From Pseudomonadota bacterium (GTDB lineage Bacteria > Pseudomonadota > Gammaproteobacteria > Burkholderiales > SCOH01): a stretch of 8,557 nt of DNA. Numbering within the stretch: position 1 is the stretch's first letter; every line of letters begins with the position of its first letter. The position numbers and the translations under genes are program-made. The notes below the pieces were generated by a model, which saw nothing but the letters and a program-made list of their open reading frames with translations, searched no databases and was not told the DNA's origin. The stretch lies in contig JAUPTR010000345.1 in assembly GCA_030917985.1 (NCBI GenBank), positions 1 through 8,557 on the forward strand, given 5' to 3'. Below are positions 1-6,282 of the stretch, piece after piece.

Positions 1-617
1 CGTTTGCGCTCTTCACCGATCAGCTTGTCCAGCACCTGAAACAGTTGCTCTTCGCCTCCCGCGTCACCCACATTGGTCTGGTATTTGCCACCCACAACAA
101 ATGCCGGCACACCGGATACCTGATAGCTACGGGTCAGCTGAGCGTCTTTACGGGCCTGGTTTTCCACACCAAAGGATGTATAGCTGGCCAGAAACTTGTT
201 CTTGTCGAGGCCCTGCTTGGCCAGCCACTCGGCAACGGCATCCTTGTCATGCGTATCGACACTGCCCTTTTGGGTTACCTCAAAGATACTGCTATGGAAT
301 TTTTCGAGTGAAGCCATGCTCTCCAGCGCATGAAACAGCTTGGCGTGCGCCTCCATCCGCGGGTTCCACACAGCGGGAATGCGGCGGAATGTCACATCTT
401 TGGGCAGTTTGGCCAACCACGCATCCAGTTTTGGCTCCAAGTGATAACAATGCGGGCAGCCATACCAGTAAAACTCGATCACCTCAATCTTGCCCTTGAC
501 CTCAACCGGTTGAGCCGGGTTAAGCGTCCTGAACGGCTCCGCTGCCAGCAAAGAACCAGATGCGGCGACAAAACCCGCAACCAGAGCGGCTTTCCAAAAA
601 CTCTTCAGTAATTTCAT
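1..617 (-). CDS. dsbA: DsbA, periplasmic thiol:disulfide oxidoreductase (3' end cut by window)
   Basis: Introduces disulfide bonds into exported proteins in the periplasm; in this family DsbB reoxidises it. I read 205 codons from the ATG at 617 with no stop before the edge. Residues 1-26 look like a signal peptide (basic start MKLLKSFWK, hydrophobic core, LLAA near the cleavage site). The mature part begins EPFRTLNP. The active site is CPHC at about residues 54-57, inside FYWYGCPHCY, the classical DsbA dipeptide. Near the visible end lies SGVPAFVVGGKY, which carries the conserved cis-proline loop (VP). Only the last few residues should be missing, since the family is about 210 aa. An AGGAG ribosome binding site lies about 8 nt before the ATG. 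The gene is 61 bp downstream of the SPOR gene on the same strand and is probably cotranscribed with it and argS. Identification is firm from the motifs. Confidence 0.95.
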   Translation of the reverse strand, partial: MKLLKSFWKAALVAGFVAASGSLLAAEPFRTLNPAQPVEVKGKIEVIEFYWYGCPHCYHLEPKLDAWLAKLPKDVTFRRIPAVWNPRMEAHAKLFHALESMASLEKFHSSIFEVTQKGSVDTHDKDAVAEWLAKQGLDKNKFLASYTSFGVENQARKDAQLTRSYQVSGVPAFVVGGKYQTNVGDAGGEEQLFQVLDKLIGEERK

Positions 618-647
618 CGGGATACTCCTGTGTTTTTTGGTGCAACG

Positions 648-668
648 ATGCCGATACTGGACCGGCAT
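648..668 (-). other. Small hairpin in the SPOR-dsbA gap
   Basis: ATGCCG and CGGCAT form a 6-bp perfect inverted repeat around a 9-nt loop, between the SPOR stop and the dsbA ribosome binding site. In the dsbA direction no T-run follows, so it does not look like an intrinsic terminator. It could be an mRNA stability or processing element, or chance. Confidence 0.3.
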
Positions 669-678
669 GGATTAATCG

Positions 679-1332
679 CTACTGAACCGCCGGCTTGTTC
701 TCTTTCGGCTGGATCAGATTTGCTTCGATTCCGTTCGCGCGCAGGGTATTACGCATCTTGTCCACATCTGCCGCTGATTTCAGCGGACCAACCCGCACCC
801 GGTGCCAGATACCTTTTTCCGGAAGATTGGTTGTCTGGATGCTGGCCTCAATCCCTTTAAGGGCGAGCGTTGCTTTCAGGTTATCGGCATCAGCCTCGTT
901 CTGGAAAGCGCCTACCTGAAACCAGGCAACCTGAGGTACAACGGCCTTTTCGGTAGTGGCAGCCTCACCTTCCGGCTTTGGCGGCAACGCGACATTCGGG
1001 TCTTCATTGCCGGGCAGAATCTTGTAAAAATCATAGCTCTGCACAGGCGGCGCAGGAGGCTGTTTCGTGCCAGCTCCCGGCTTTAACGACTCTGGCGGCA
1101 CCGCAGCAGGTGCAGCCTGCTGCGCAGGCTGCTGAGGCTTGTCGGCAAGCCCGGAAGCCGTAAAGGGGTTGTTATTGCGATTCAGGTACAAAGCCACGCC
1201 AACAGCAACAACAACACCAATGAACAAACCAACCAACATGCCCTTCCAGATATTGCCCCCACTCGCCGAAGTACGGCTGGGTGTAGAACGTTTGGGCGTT
1301 GGGCGGGTTGCGTTTTTGTAATCGCGGGTCAT
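679..1332 (-). CDS. SPOR-domain membrane protein (FtsN/DedD-like)
   Basis: A 217-aa bitopic inner-membrane protein. A basic cytoplasmic tail (residues 1-28, rich in R/K/T/S) is followed by one membrane segment at about 31-50 (MLVGLFIGVVVAVGVALYL). Then comes a Pro/Ala/Gln-rich periplasmic linker (about 55-100), the motif YDFYKILPG often seen just before SPOR domains, and a SPOR domain at about 135-208. The domain shows the expected pattern: VAWFQVGAFQNEADADNL, then WHRVRVGPL, then a final helix and IEANLIQP. SPOR domains bind septal peptidoglycan stripped of stem peptides, so a role in division or septal wall handling is inferred. I chose the ATG at 1332; a TTG two codons upstream is less likely. 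The start lies 11 bp after the argS stop, so the two are very probably in one operon. It is shorter than E. coli FtsN (about 320 aa), and I cannot say whether it is the true FtsN, so no symbol is given. Confidence 0.88.
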   Translation of the reverse strand: MTRDYKNATRPTPKRSTPSRTSASGGNIWKGMLVGLFIGVVVAVGVALYLNRNNNPFTASGLADKPQQPAQQAAPAAVPPESLKPGAGTKQPPAPPVQSYDFYKILPGNEDPNVALPPKPEGEAATTEKAVVPQVAWFQVGAFQNEADADNLKATLALKGIEASIQTTNLPEKGIWHRVRVGPLKSAADVDKMRNTLRANGIEANLIQPKENKPAVQ

Positions 1333-1343
1333 GATCAAACCAC

Positions 1344-3083
1344 TTACATCTTGTCCGGAGCACTTACGCCAAGCAGACGCAAACCATTCACCATCGTCTG
1401 ACGCACAGCATCAATCAGGGCCAGGCGCGCCAGCGACAGTTCAACATCGTCCACCAGAAAACGCTCAGCGTTGTAATAACTGTGGAAATCGGCGGCCAGA
1501 TCTTTCAGGTAAAACGCCACCACATGCGGCGCATACTCGCGTGCAGCATTTTCAATCGTGACGCTGAAGTCACAAAGGCGACGCAGGATAGCTGCTTCGT
1601 GCTCGTTACCGAGCAACTCCAGCCTGGCTTCGGCAAAATCACTGGCAACTCCCGTCCACTCTTCCAGCACCCGGCAGATACGTGCATGGGCGTATTGAAT
1701 GTAATAAACCGGATTGTCGTTGCTTTGCGATTTGGCCAGATCCAGATCGAAGTCCAGATGCTGCTCCGACTTGCGCAACACGTAGAAGAAGCGTGCCGCA
1801 TCGTTGCCGACTTCGCCACGCAGCTCACGCAGGGTGACAAATTCACCTGAGCGGGTCGACATCGACACCTGCTTGCCGTCACGAATCAGGTTGGCAAATT
1901 GCACCAGCGCAATATCCAGCTTCTCCGGATCAAAATTCAACGCCGTCAGCGCACCTTTGACGCGTGGAATGTACCCGTGGTGGTCCGCACCCCAAACGTT
2001 GATCACCTTGTGGAAACCACGTTCGAACTTGTTCTGGTGGTAGGCAATGTCCGAGGCAAAGTAGGTATACAAACCATTTTCACGCTGCACTACACGATCT
2101 TTTTCATCGCCAAAGCGGGTGGAACGAAACCACTTGGCACCATCCTGCATATACAGATGGCCATTCACTTCGAGCTGATCGATGGCACGTTCCACCAGGC
2201 CACTATCGAACAGCGACCTTTCCGAATACCAGTTGTCAAAATGCACGCCGAACTCGGCCAGATCGTTGCGACCATCGCCCAGCTGTTCGTTCAATGCAAA
2301 ATTGTGGATATAGTGCCAATCGTCGCCCAGAAGTTTCTTGGCGTTGGCAATCAAACCATCCAGATGCCCTTCGGCGTCTTCATCAGCGGCCGGCACACCT
2401 TCCAGCACAGTCCAAGGCTGATGTACATAACGGTCGCCATGTGCATCCTTGACCTGCTTCGCCATCTCGCGCACATAGTCGCCCTGATAGCCGTTTTTCG
2501 GGAACGGAACATCAATGCCAAACAGGCTCAGATAACGCAGCCAGGTGGATACCGCGAGAATATCCATCTGCCGGCCGGCATCGTTGACGTAATATTCTTT
2601 CTGCACCTTGTAGCCGGCAAAATCCAGCACGGCCGCCAGACTGGCGCCATAAGCAGCGCCCCGGCCATGCCCAACGTGCAATGGGCCGGTAGGATTGGCG
2701 GAAACAAATTCGACCTGCACCTTCTTGCGCGCACCATATTCGCAACGGCCAAAGCGCTCACCCATCTGCTGAACCTGGCGCACCACCTGATAGCGGGCAG
2801 CCGGAGTCAGAAAGAAATTGATGAAACCAGCACCGGCGATTTCCGTTTTCACCACCAGCGAAGACTCCGGCAATGCGGCAACTACGGCCTGTGCCAGCTC
2901 ACGCGGGTTACGCCGCAGCACACGGGTCAGCTGCATGGCAACGTTGCAGGCATAGTCGCCGTGCGCCGCCTGCTTGGGTCGCTCCACGACAAAGCTGACA
3001 TCGGTGAGATCGGGGGCAACCTGGGACAGGGCAGTCTGAACCAGGGCAAACAGGTGGTCTTTGGGATCTTGGAAGTCGGTCAT
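1344..3083 (-). CDS. argS: Arginyl-tRNA synthetase
   Basis: Class I aminoacyl-tRNA synthetase that charges tRNA-Arg in the cytoplasm. From the ATG at 3083 it is 579 aa, a normal bacterial length. Domains in order: N-terminal additional domain with GDYACNVAMQL (about 42-52); catalytic fold with FVSANPTGPLHVGHGRG, where HVGH (136-139) is the HIGH signature; YVNDAGRQ (about 165-172); WGADHHGYIPR (about 364-374); and VSMSTRSGEFVTL near 406-418, the weakened KMSKS-equivalent common in ArgS. The C-terminal anticodon-binding domain opens with NPVYYIQYAHARICR (457-471) and the protein ends GLRLLGVSAPDKM. An upstream in-frame TTG at 3107 exists, but a TATAAT box at 3122-3127 would place the transcript start at about 3115, which favours the ATG at 3083. 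The ribosome binding site before that ATG is weak. It is probably the first gene of an argS-SPOR-dsbA unit. Confidence 0.96.
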   Translation of the reverse strand: MTDFQDPKDHLFALVQTALSQVAPDLTDVSFVVERPKQAAHGDYACNVAMQLTRVLRRNPRELAQAVVAALPESSLVVKTEIAGAGFINFFLTPAARYQVVRQVQQMGERFGRCEYGARKKVQVEFVSANPTGPLHVGHGRGAAYGASLAAVLDFAGYKVQKEYYVNDAGRQMDILAVSTWLRYLSLFGIDVPFPKNGYQGDYVREMAKQVKDAHGDRYVHQPWTVLEGVPAADEDAEGHLDGLIANAKKLLGDDWHYIHNFALNEQLGDGRNDLAEFGVHFDNWYSERSLFDSGLVERAIDQLEVNGHLYMQDGAKWFRSTRFGDEKDRVVQRENGLYTYFASDIAYHQNKFERGFHKVINVWGADHHGYIPRVKGALTALNFDPEKLDIALVQFANLIRDGKQVSMSTRSGEFVTLRELRGEVGNDAARFFYVLRKSEQHLDFDLDLAKSQSNDNPVYYIQYAHARICRVLEEWTGVASDFAEARLELLGNEHEAAILRRLCDFSVTIENAAREYAPHVVAFYLKDLAADFHSYYNAERFLVDDVELSLARLALIDAVRQTMVNGLRLLGVSAPDKM

Positions 3084-3121
3084 GCTCGAGATTGTTTTGG
3101 AAAACAAAAGAATAACCGCGA

Positions 3122-3127
3122 ATTATA
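3122..3127 (-). promoter_or_regulatory. Candidate -10 box for the argS unit
   Basis: On the minus strand this reads TATAAT, a perfect sigma-70 -10 hexamer, in the 82-bp gap between the comM stop and the argS start. It would start transcription near 3115, giving a leader of about 32 nt to the ATG at 3083. No convincing -35 is present at 16-18 bp (the bases read about AGCCAT), so the promoter is weak, activator-dependent, or a chance match. Confidence 0.5.
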
Positions 3128-3165
3128 ACCGCAAGTGATGGCGAATGGCTGGATAATCGGCAAAC

Positions 3166-4668
3166 TCATGCGCCGGCACTGCGTTCCAGCTTGCGCAGCT
3201 GCACGGCTTCGGCAATGTGCTGGCTGCTAATACGGGAACTGGCGGCCAGATCGGCAATGGTTCGCGCCACCTTGAGGATTCGATGATAGGCGCGTGCAGA
3301 CAGATTGAGTCGCGTGATCGCCAGCTTCAGCAATTGCTCGCCCTCCGCATCCGGGGCACACCATTGATCAATTTCGCGACTGCCAAGCAGCGCGTTGGCC
3401 TTGCCTTGCCGCTGCAACTGCAAGGCGTAGGCGCGGGCAACCCGGTGCTGAACCTGACGGGATGACTCTCCTGTGGCGGCAGAGAGTAACTCGTGATGCG
3501 ACAGTGAGGGCACCTCGATTTGCAGATCAATACGATCAAGAAACGGCCCGGACAATTTGCCACGGTAACGGCTGACCTGGTCCGGCGTGCAGCGGCAACG
3601 CCCTGAAGGATCGCCCAGATATCCACACGGACATGGATTCATTGCTGCGATCAGCTGAAATTGTGCGGGAAACTCAGCCTGCCGCGCAGCGCGGGAAATA
3701 CATATTCGACCCGACTCGAGTGGCTCGCGCAGCACTTCCAGCACCTTGCGATCAAACTCCGGCAACTCATCGAGAAACAGCACACCACAATGCGCCAGCG
3801 ATATCTCGCCAGGGCGAGGAACGCTGCCACCACCGACCAGGGCAACACTGGATGCCGTGTGGTGAGGCTGGCGAAATACGCGTATTCCCCATTGTGCCGG
3901 CTGGAACGAGCCAGTCAGTGATTGAATGGCGGCAGACTGCAAGGCCTCATCTTCATTCATCGGCGGCAAAATACCGGGCAGCCGGGAAGCCAGCATTGAC
4001 TTACCTGTACCGGGAGGGCCGACCATCAACAGGTTATGCCGGCCTGCAGCCGCAATTTCCAGCGCACGCCGGGCATGCGTCTGCCCCTTTACATCGGCCA
4101 GATCAGGTAACTCGGCAGGCGGAACCAATAGCACTCGGGGCGTCAGCGCAAGTTTTTCAGCACCCGCAAGATGGGCGCACACCTGCAGCAGGCTACCAGC
4201 TGCATATACGCGCGCCTCTTGCACCAGCGCCGCCTCGGCCGCATTGTCCTGCGGCAGGATGAAGGCACGGCCATCCCGAACAGCTCGCCATGCCATTGCC
4301 AGCGCCCCACGAAATGGACGCAGTTCGCCGGTCAGTGCCAACTCGCCGGCAAACTCATATTCAGCAAGCGCCGCAGCCGGAATCTGGCCCGAAGCGGCCA
4401 GAATACCCAACGCGATAGGCAAATCAAAACGCCCCGATTCCTTGGGCAAATCGGCGGGCGCCAGATTGACGGTGATGCGACGCATGGGAAATTCATAACG
4501 TGCCGTTTGCAAGGCCGCACGCACGCGATCCTTGGCCTCCTTGACCTCGGCCTCGGCCAGACCAACGATGGTAAAACTGGGCAGGCCGTTGGCCAGATGC
4601 ACCTCAACCGTCACCAATGGAGCATCCATTCCGGCCAGGCCACGACTGTAAAGCACCGCAAGCGACAT
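3166..4668 (-). CDS. comM: ComM/YifB-family AAA+ ATPase (Mg-chelatase-like)
   Basis: A 500-aa cytoplasmic ATPase. The founding members (Haemophilus and Vibrio ComM) are hexameric branch-migration helicases that help integrate donor DNA during natural transformation. The N-terminal domain (about 1-165) starts MSLAVLYSRGLAGMDAPLV and contains VEVHLANGLPSFTIVGLAEAEVKEAKDRVRAAL-type sequence typical of YifB. The AAA+ core follows: Walker A GPPGTGKS at 217-224, Walker B LFLDEL at 297-302, and a cysteine cluster NPCPCGYLGDPSGRCRC (Cys 346, 348, 358, 360) usual for the family. SGPFLDRIDL follows at about 373-382, and the Mg-chelatase C-terminal domain ends the protein. The frame stays open 34 codons upstream, but the family N-terminus begins at the ATG at 4668. 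The ribosome binding site is weak (GAAAGA). It lies upstream of argS on the same strand with no terminator between them. It implies possible competence, though many non-competent bacteria also keep this gene. Confidence 0.93.
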   Translation of the reverse strand: MSLAVLYSRGLAGMDAPLVTVEVHLANGLPSFTIVGLAEAEVKEAKDRVRAALQTARYEFPMRRITVNLAPADLPKESGRFDLPIALGILAASGQIPAAALAEYEFAGELALTGELRPFRGALAMAWRAVRDGRAFILPQDNAAEAALVQEARVYAAGSLLQVCAHLAGAEKLALTPRVLLVPPAELPDLADVKGQTHARRALEIAAAGRHNLLMVGPPGTGKSMLASRLPGILPPMNEDEALQSAAIQSLTGSFQPAQWGIRVFRQPHHTASSVALVGGGSVPRPGEISLAHCGVLFLDELPEFDRKVLEVLREPLESGRICISRAARQAEFPAQFQLIAAMNPCPCGYLGDPSGRCRCTPDQVSRYRGKLSGPFLDRIDLQIEVPSLSHHELLSAATGESSRQVQHRVARAYALQLQRQGKANALLGSREIDQWCAPDAEGEQLLKLAITRLNLSARAYHRILKVARTIADLAASSRISSQHIAEAVQLRKLERSAGA

Positions 4669-4867
4669 TGCTGCAGTCTTTCGCAAAAGACAGGTATTCA
4701 CCATTGTTGCCGACCAACGGGGAAATGCAAGCCCGACAATCCACTCCCAAGCCACATGAAAGGTAGCCAACTGCGGAATTCAGCCCAATAAATCAACACT
4801 TAATACGCGATCGGCATATTGTATGGCACAATACGAGTAAACAATTGTCCACTCATGGGAGAGCATC
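4669..4867. other. Divergent intergenic region, comM / small exported protein
   Basis: A 199-bp gap between divergent genes. It is AT-richer than its surroundings from about 4780 to 4850 and holds the palindromes listed separately. I see no -35/-10 pair on either strand close to consensus. On the minus strand TACAAT (4818-4823) is a 5/6 match to a -10 box but has no good -35 and would leave a leader of about 150 nt for comM. No riboswitch-like structure or small RNA is evident. Confidence 0.6.
4817..4848. promoter_or_regulatory. Operator-like palindromes upstream of the small exported protein
   Basis: TATTGT (4817-4822), five bases, then ACAATA (4828-4833) form a perfect 6-bp inverted repeat. 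Eight bases further lies the perfect 8-bp palindrome ACAATTGT (4841-4848). All share the half-site TTGT/ACAA. The group ends 19 bp before the ATG of the gene at 4868, about where a repressor or activator of that gene would bind. The size fits a TetR-, MarR- or LacI-like dimer site, but no regulator is encoded in the window and the family cannot be named. Confidence 0.4.
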
Positions 4868-5323
4868 ATGCATGCGCGTTATCTAGTTGCCCTGTTCTTG
4901 TCATGCCTGCTGGCAGCTGGCGCACCCGCCTTGGCTGTTGAGGTACTGGAAGACCATTCACTGACTCAAATCGCCGGACAGGATGCGGTGCGCCTGGAAA
5001 AACGCGACAGCACACTCTCGAGCAGTGCACCGACCAAAGGCGACCCAATCAGGTCTTCCAGGAAGAAAGTTGCGGATGACAATCTGGAAAACATCGATAA
5101 CACGCTGGAAAATGCGCGCAATCTCGGCCCACGGCCGGCAGACTTGAACGATGCGCCTTCCCCCGAGGTGCAGAAGCCCATGGCAAGCGGGGAATATGGT
5201 TTTCCCAAGCGTCTGGACACCAAATCAACACACAACCCTGCGCCTGGCCATCACTCTCCGGGCACATTCCAGCAAAGCAATGTAAAAATGCAGGGCAGCG
5301 TAAAGATGACGGGTAATCGCTGA
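4868..5323 (+). CDS. Small exported protein of unknown function with a post-signal 'GQD' motif
   Basis: A 151-aa protein I cannot assign to a named function. Residues 1-23 are a signal peptide (MHAR, hydrophobic core, cleavage likely after PALA-23). The Cys at 13 sits inside the core without a proper lipobox, so a lipoprotein is unlikely. Right after cleavage comes VEVLEDHSLTQIAGQDAV. This resembles the short 'D..L..[IV].GQ[DE]' motif seen directly after the signal peptide in several families of exported gammaproteobacterial proteins (DUF6160/FilA-like, from memory). The rest is polar and probably disordered, rich in D/N/S/P/K, with two VKMxG units at the C-terminus (139-143 and 145-149). There is no Cys in the mature part. 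GGGAGAG at 4857-4863 is a good ribosome binding site, four bases before the ATG. It stands alone between comM (divergent) and the DJ-1 gene (convergent). Export is well supported; function is unknown. Confidence 0.8.
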   Translation: MHARYLVALFLSCLLAAGAPALAVEVLEDHSLTQIAGQDAVRLEKRDSTLSSSAPTKGDPIRSSRKKVADDNLENIDNTLENARNLGPRPADLNDAPSPEVQKPMASGEYGFPKRLDTKSTHNPAPGHHSPGTFQQSNVKMQGSVKMTGNR

Positions 5324-5410
5324 ATCGCCCGGCAACCTGCGTGGCTTGGGTAATCATCCCGATCCACGCCGGGCCACGGCGGATCGACCTCCAGCCGGGA
5401 GGCCGGGCTA
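5324..5410. other. GC-rich, hairpin-prone gap between convergent genes
   Basis: An 87-bp gap with several overlapping inverted repeats. GATCC-ac-GCCG pairs with CGGC-GGATC (5361-5385, two-base bulge, 5-nt loop). CCTCC pairs with GGAGG around a 5-nt loop (about 5388-5402). GCCCGGC (5327-5333) is complementary to two copies of GCCGGGC (5368-5374 and 5402-5408). No T-run follows on either strand, so this is not a standard intrinsic terminator. It may still end or protect both converging transcripts. Confidence 0.45.
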
Positions 5411-6160
5411 TCAGCAGGCCAGCATCTGCAGCAATTCTTGCGCAAAGCGGTGGCAATCGCCCGGCCAGCGTGCCGATAGATAATTGCGGTCTCGCACCGC
5501 ATAACCGAGTTGGCGCAGATTTTTGCGATCACGCAGCGGCAAAGGGCCACCGGGTTTGAAATCCTCTGGCGATGCCAGCACCGCCTTGACTTCGTCTTCC
5601 ACTGTCTGTGGGTAGGTGCGGTAATAGTCGCCCAACCACAAGCGGGTCATATTCCAGCCTGCCAGTTCAAGCATTTTGGTGAGTGCCGTGGTCTTGCGCC
5701 CGAACAACACCGATTTGCCGGTTTCCGGATCAATGCTGCGCGCCAGCAATAGCACACCGTGACAAATCGCCGCTACCGGCTTGTATTGCCTGAACGCGGC
5801 AACCACCGCCGCCTGCGCCAAGGGACTTTCCAGCAGGGTTTTGACACCCTTCTGGTGGCCGCCGGGAATCAGCAGCGCATCATATTCGGCACCAGCGAGC
5901 TGAGCATAGGCAAGCGGCTGATGAAATGCACTGTCGGCCAGCATGCGCTGATAAGTCGCCAGATCTTCCTTGCGGGTCATCAAAACCGGATTCAGCAGGC
6001 CAAAACCGGTGCTGACCAGCCGCTCATCGGCATAGGCAGCATCGCCATCCGGTGTGGCAAACAAGACTTCATGCCCGGCTGCGCGCAGAGCATCCCAAGG
6101 CACCGCCGCCTCGGTCGGGTCGTAATCCTGTGCCGGCAAGAGCATCAATACCTTGGCCAT
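5411..6160 (-). CDS. DJ-1/PfpI-family protein (class I glutamine amidotransferase-like fold)
   Basis: A 249-aa protein with no signal peptide, so probably cytoplasmic. The N-terminal strand is AKVLMLLP. It is followed by an early acidic residue in YDPTEAAVPWDAL (Glu17, a likely partner of the nucleophile), HEVLFATPDG, YDALLIPGGHQKGV (about 93-106) and the nucleophile elbow AAICHGVLLLAR with Cys133-His134. The C-terminal RDRNYLSARWPGDCHRFAQELL is typical of the longer (225-250 aa) members. The superfamily covers chaperone, deglycase/glyoxalase and hydratase activities. Cys and Glu are in place for catalysis, but the substrate cannot be read from sequence. The ATG at 6160 has CGGAG about 7 nt upstream. 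It is the only gene between the terminator at 6240 and the convergent gap, so it is likely monocistronic. A start-codon-containing inverted repeat and a possible upstream mini-frame are listed separately. Confidence 0.88.
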   Translation of the reverse strand: MAKVLMLLPAQDYDPTEAAVPWDALRAAGHEVLFATPDGDAAYADERLVSTGFGLLNPVLMTRKEDLATYQRMLADSAFHQPLAYAQLAGAEYDALLIPGGHQKGVKTLLESPLAQAAVVAAFRQYKPVAAICHGVLLLARSIDPETGKSVLFGRKTTALTKMLELAGWNMTRLWLGDYYRTYPQTVEDEVKAVLASPEDFKPGGPLPLRDRKNLRQLGYAVRDRNYLSARWPGDCHRFAQELLQMLAC

Positions 6161-6177
6161 GCGAATCTCCGTTTCAT
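6145..6177 (-). CDS. Possible 10-codon upstream reading frame overlapping the DJ-1 start
   Basis: On the minus strand an ATG at 6177 opens MKRRFAWPRY and stops at TGA (6147-6145), overlapping the first 16 bases of the DJ-1 gene in another frame. AAGGA lies about 4-5 nt before this ATG and would serve as a ribosome binding site. The peptide is very basic and aromatic. It could couple or restrict translation of the downstream gene. ATG plus a purine run is common by chance, so this is only a candidate. Confidence 0.22.
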   Translation of the reverse strand: MKRRFAWPRY

Positions 6178-6200
6178 GCGTTCCTTATGCCATTCGCATG
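6158..6200 (-). promoter_or_regulatory. Perfect 9-bp inverted repeat enclosing the DJ-1 ribosome binding site and start codon
   Basis: On the plus strand CATGCGAAT (6158-6166) and ATTCGCATG (6192-6200) are exact reverse complements, 25 bases apart. In the DJ-1 mRNA the downstream arm ends with the start codon, and the CGGAG binding site lies in the loop directly against the stem. If transcription starts upstream of 6200, the stem would bury the AUG. It could equally be a DNA-level operator. No sigma-70 promoter is obvious upstream, so it is not settled whether the arm is transcribed. Confidence 0.45.
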
Positions 6201-6202
6201 AT

Positions 6203-6226
6203 AACCGAATCCCTCGCGGAACCGAA
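6203..6226. repeat. AACCGAA direct repeat, 17-bp period
   Basis: AACCGAA occurs at 6203-6209 and again at 6220-6226, between the DUF475 terminator and the DJ-1 gene. On the minus strand it reads TTCGGTT twice, 43-66 bp before the DJ-1 ATG, where activator sites often lie. A third TTCGGTT is at 7399-7405. Heptamers recur easily by chance. Confidence 0.25.
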
Positions 6227-6239
6227 GCCCCATCAACAG

Positions 6240-6262
6240 AAAAGCCCGCATCAAGCGGGCTT
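6240..6262 (-). terminator. Rho-independent terminator of the DUF475 gene
   Basis: On the minus strand AGCCCGC, loop TTGAT, GCGGGCT is followed directly by a short T-run (TTTT, then CT). The stem is 7 bp and perfect, with five G-C pairs. It lies 20 bp past the stop of the DUF475/TerC-like gene and upstream of the DJ-1 gene, so it should separate the two transcripts. Confidence 0.85.
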
Positions 6263-6282
6263 GGGCAGAGAACATCAGCGAA

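Noticed and set aside
3084..3107. TTG start eight codons upstream for argS
   Set aside because: It has no ribosome binding site and would lie almost at the predicted transcript start from the TATAAT at 3122-3127.
1899..3128. A 409-codon open frame on the plus strand opposite argS
   Set aside because: argS on the minus strand has complete family motifs over the same bases. The plus-strand translation has no recognisable domain, signal or ribosome binding site.
4669..4770. N-terminal extension of comM by 34 codons
   Set aside because: YifB/ComM proteins begin at the MSLA(V) sequence encoded from 4668. The extra residues match nothing in the family and lie in the intergenic region.
3633..4791. 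Several plus-strand frames of 190-209 codons opposite comM
   Set aside because: They overlap each other and a full-length, motif-complete comM. Their composition (Ala/Arg/Gln/His-rich) is that of antisense translation in GC-rich DNA.
4868..4940. Lipoprotein signal in the small exported protein
   Set aside because: Cys13 is preceded by Phe-Leu-Ser, not a good lipobox, and the hydrophobic stretch continues past it to an ALA-type signal peptidase I site.
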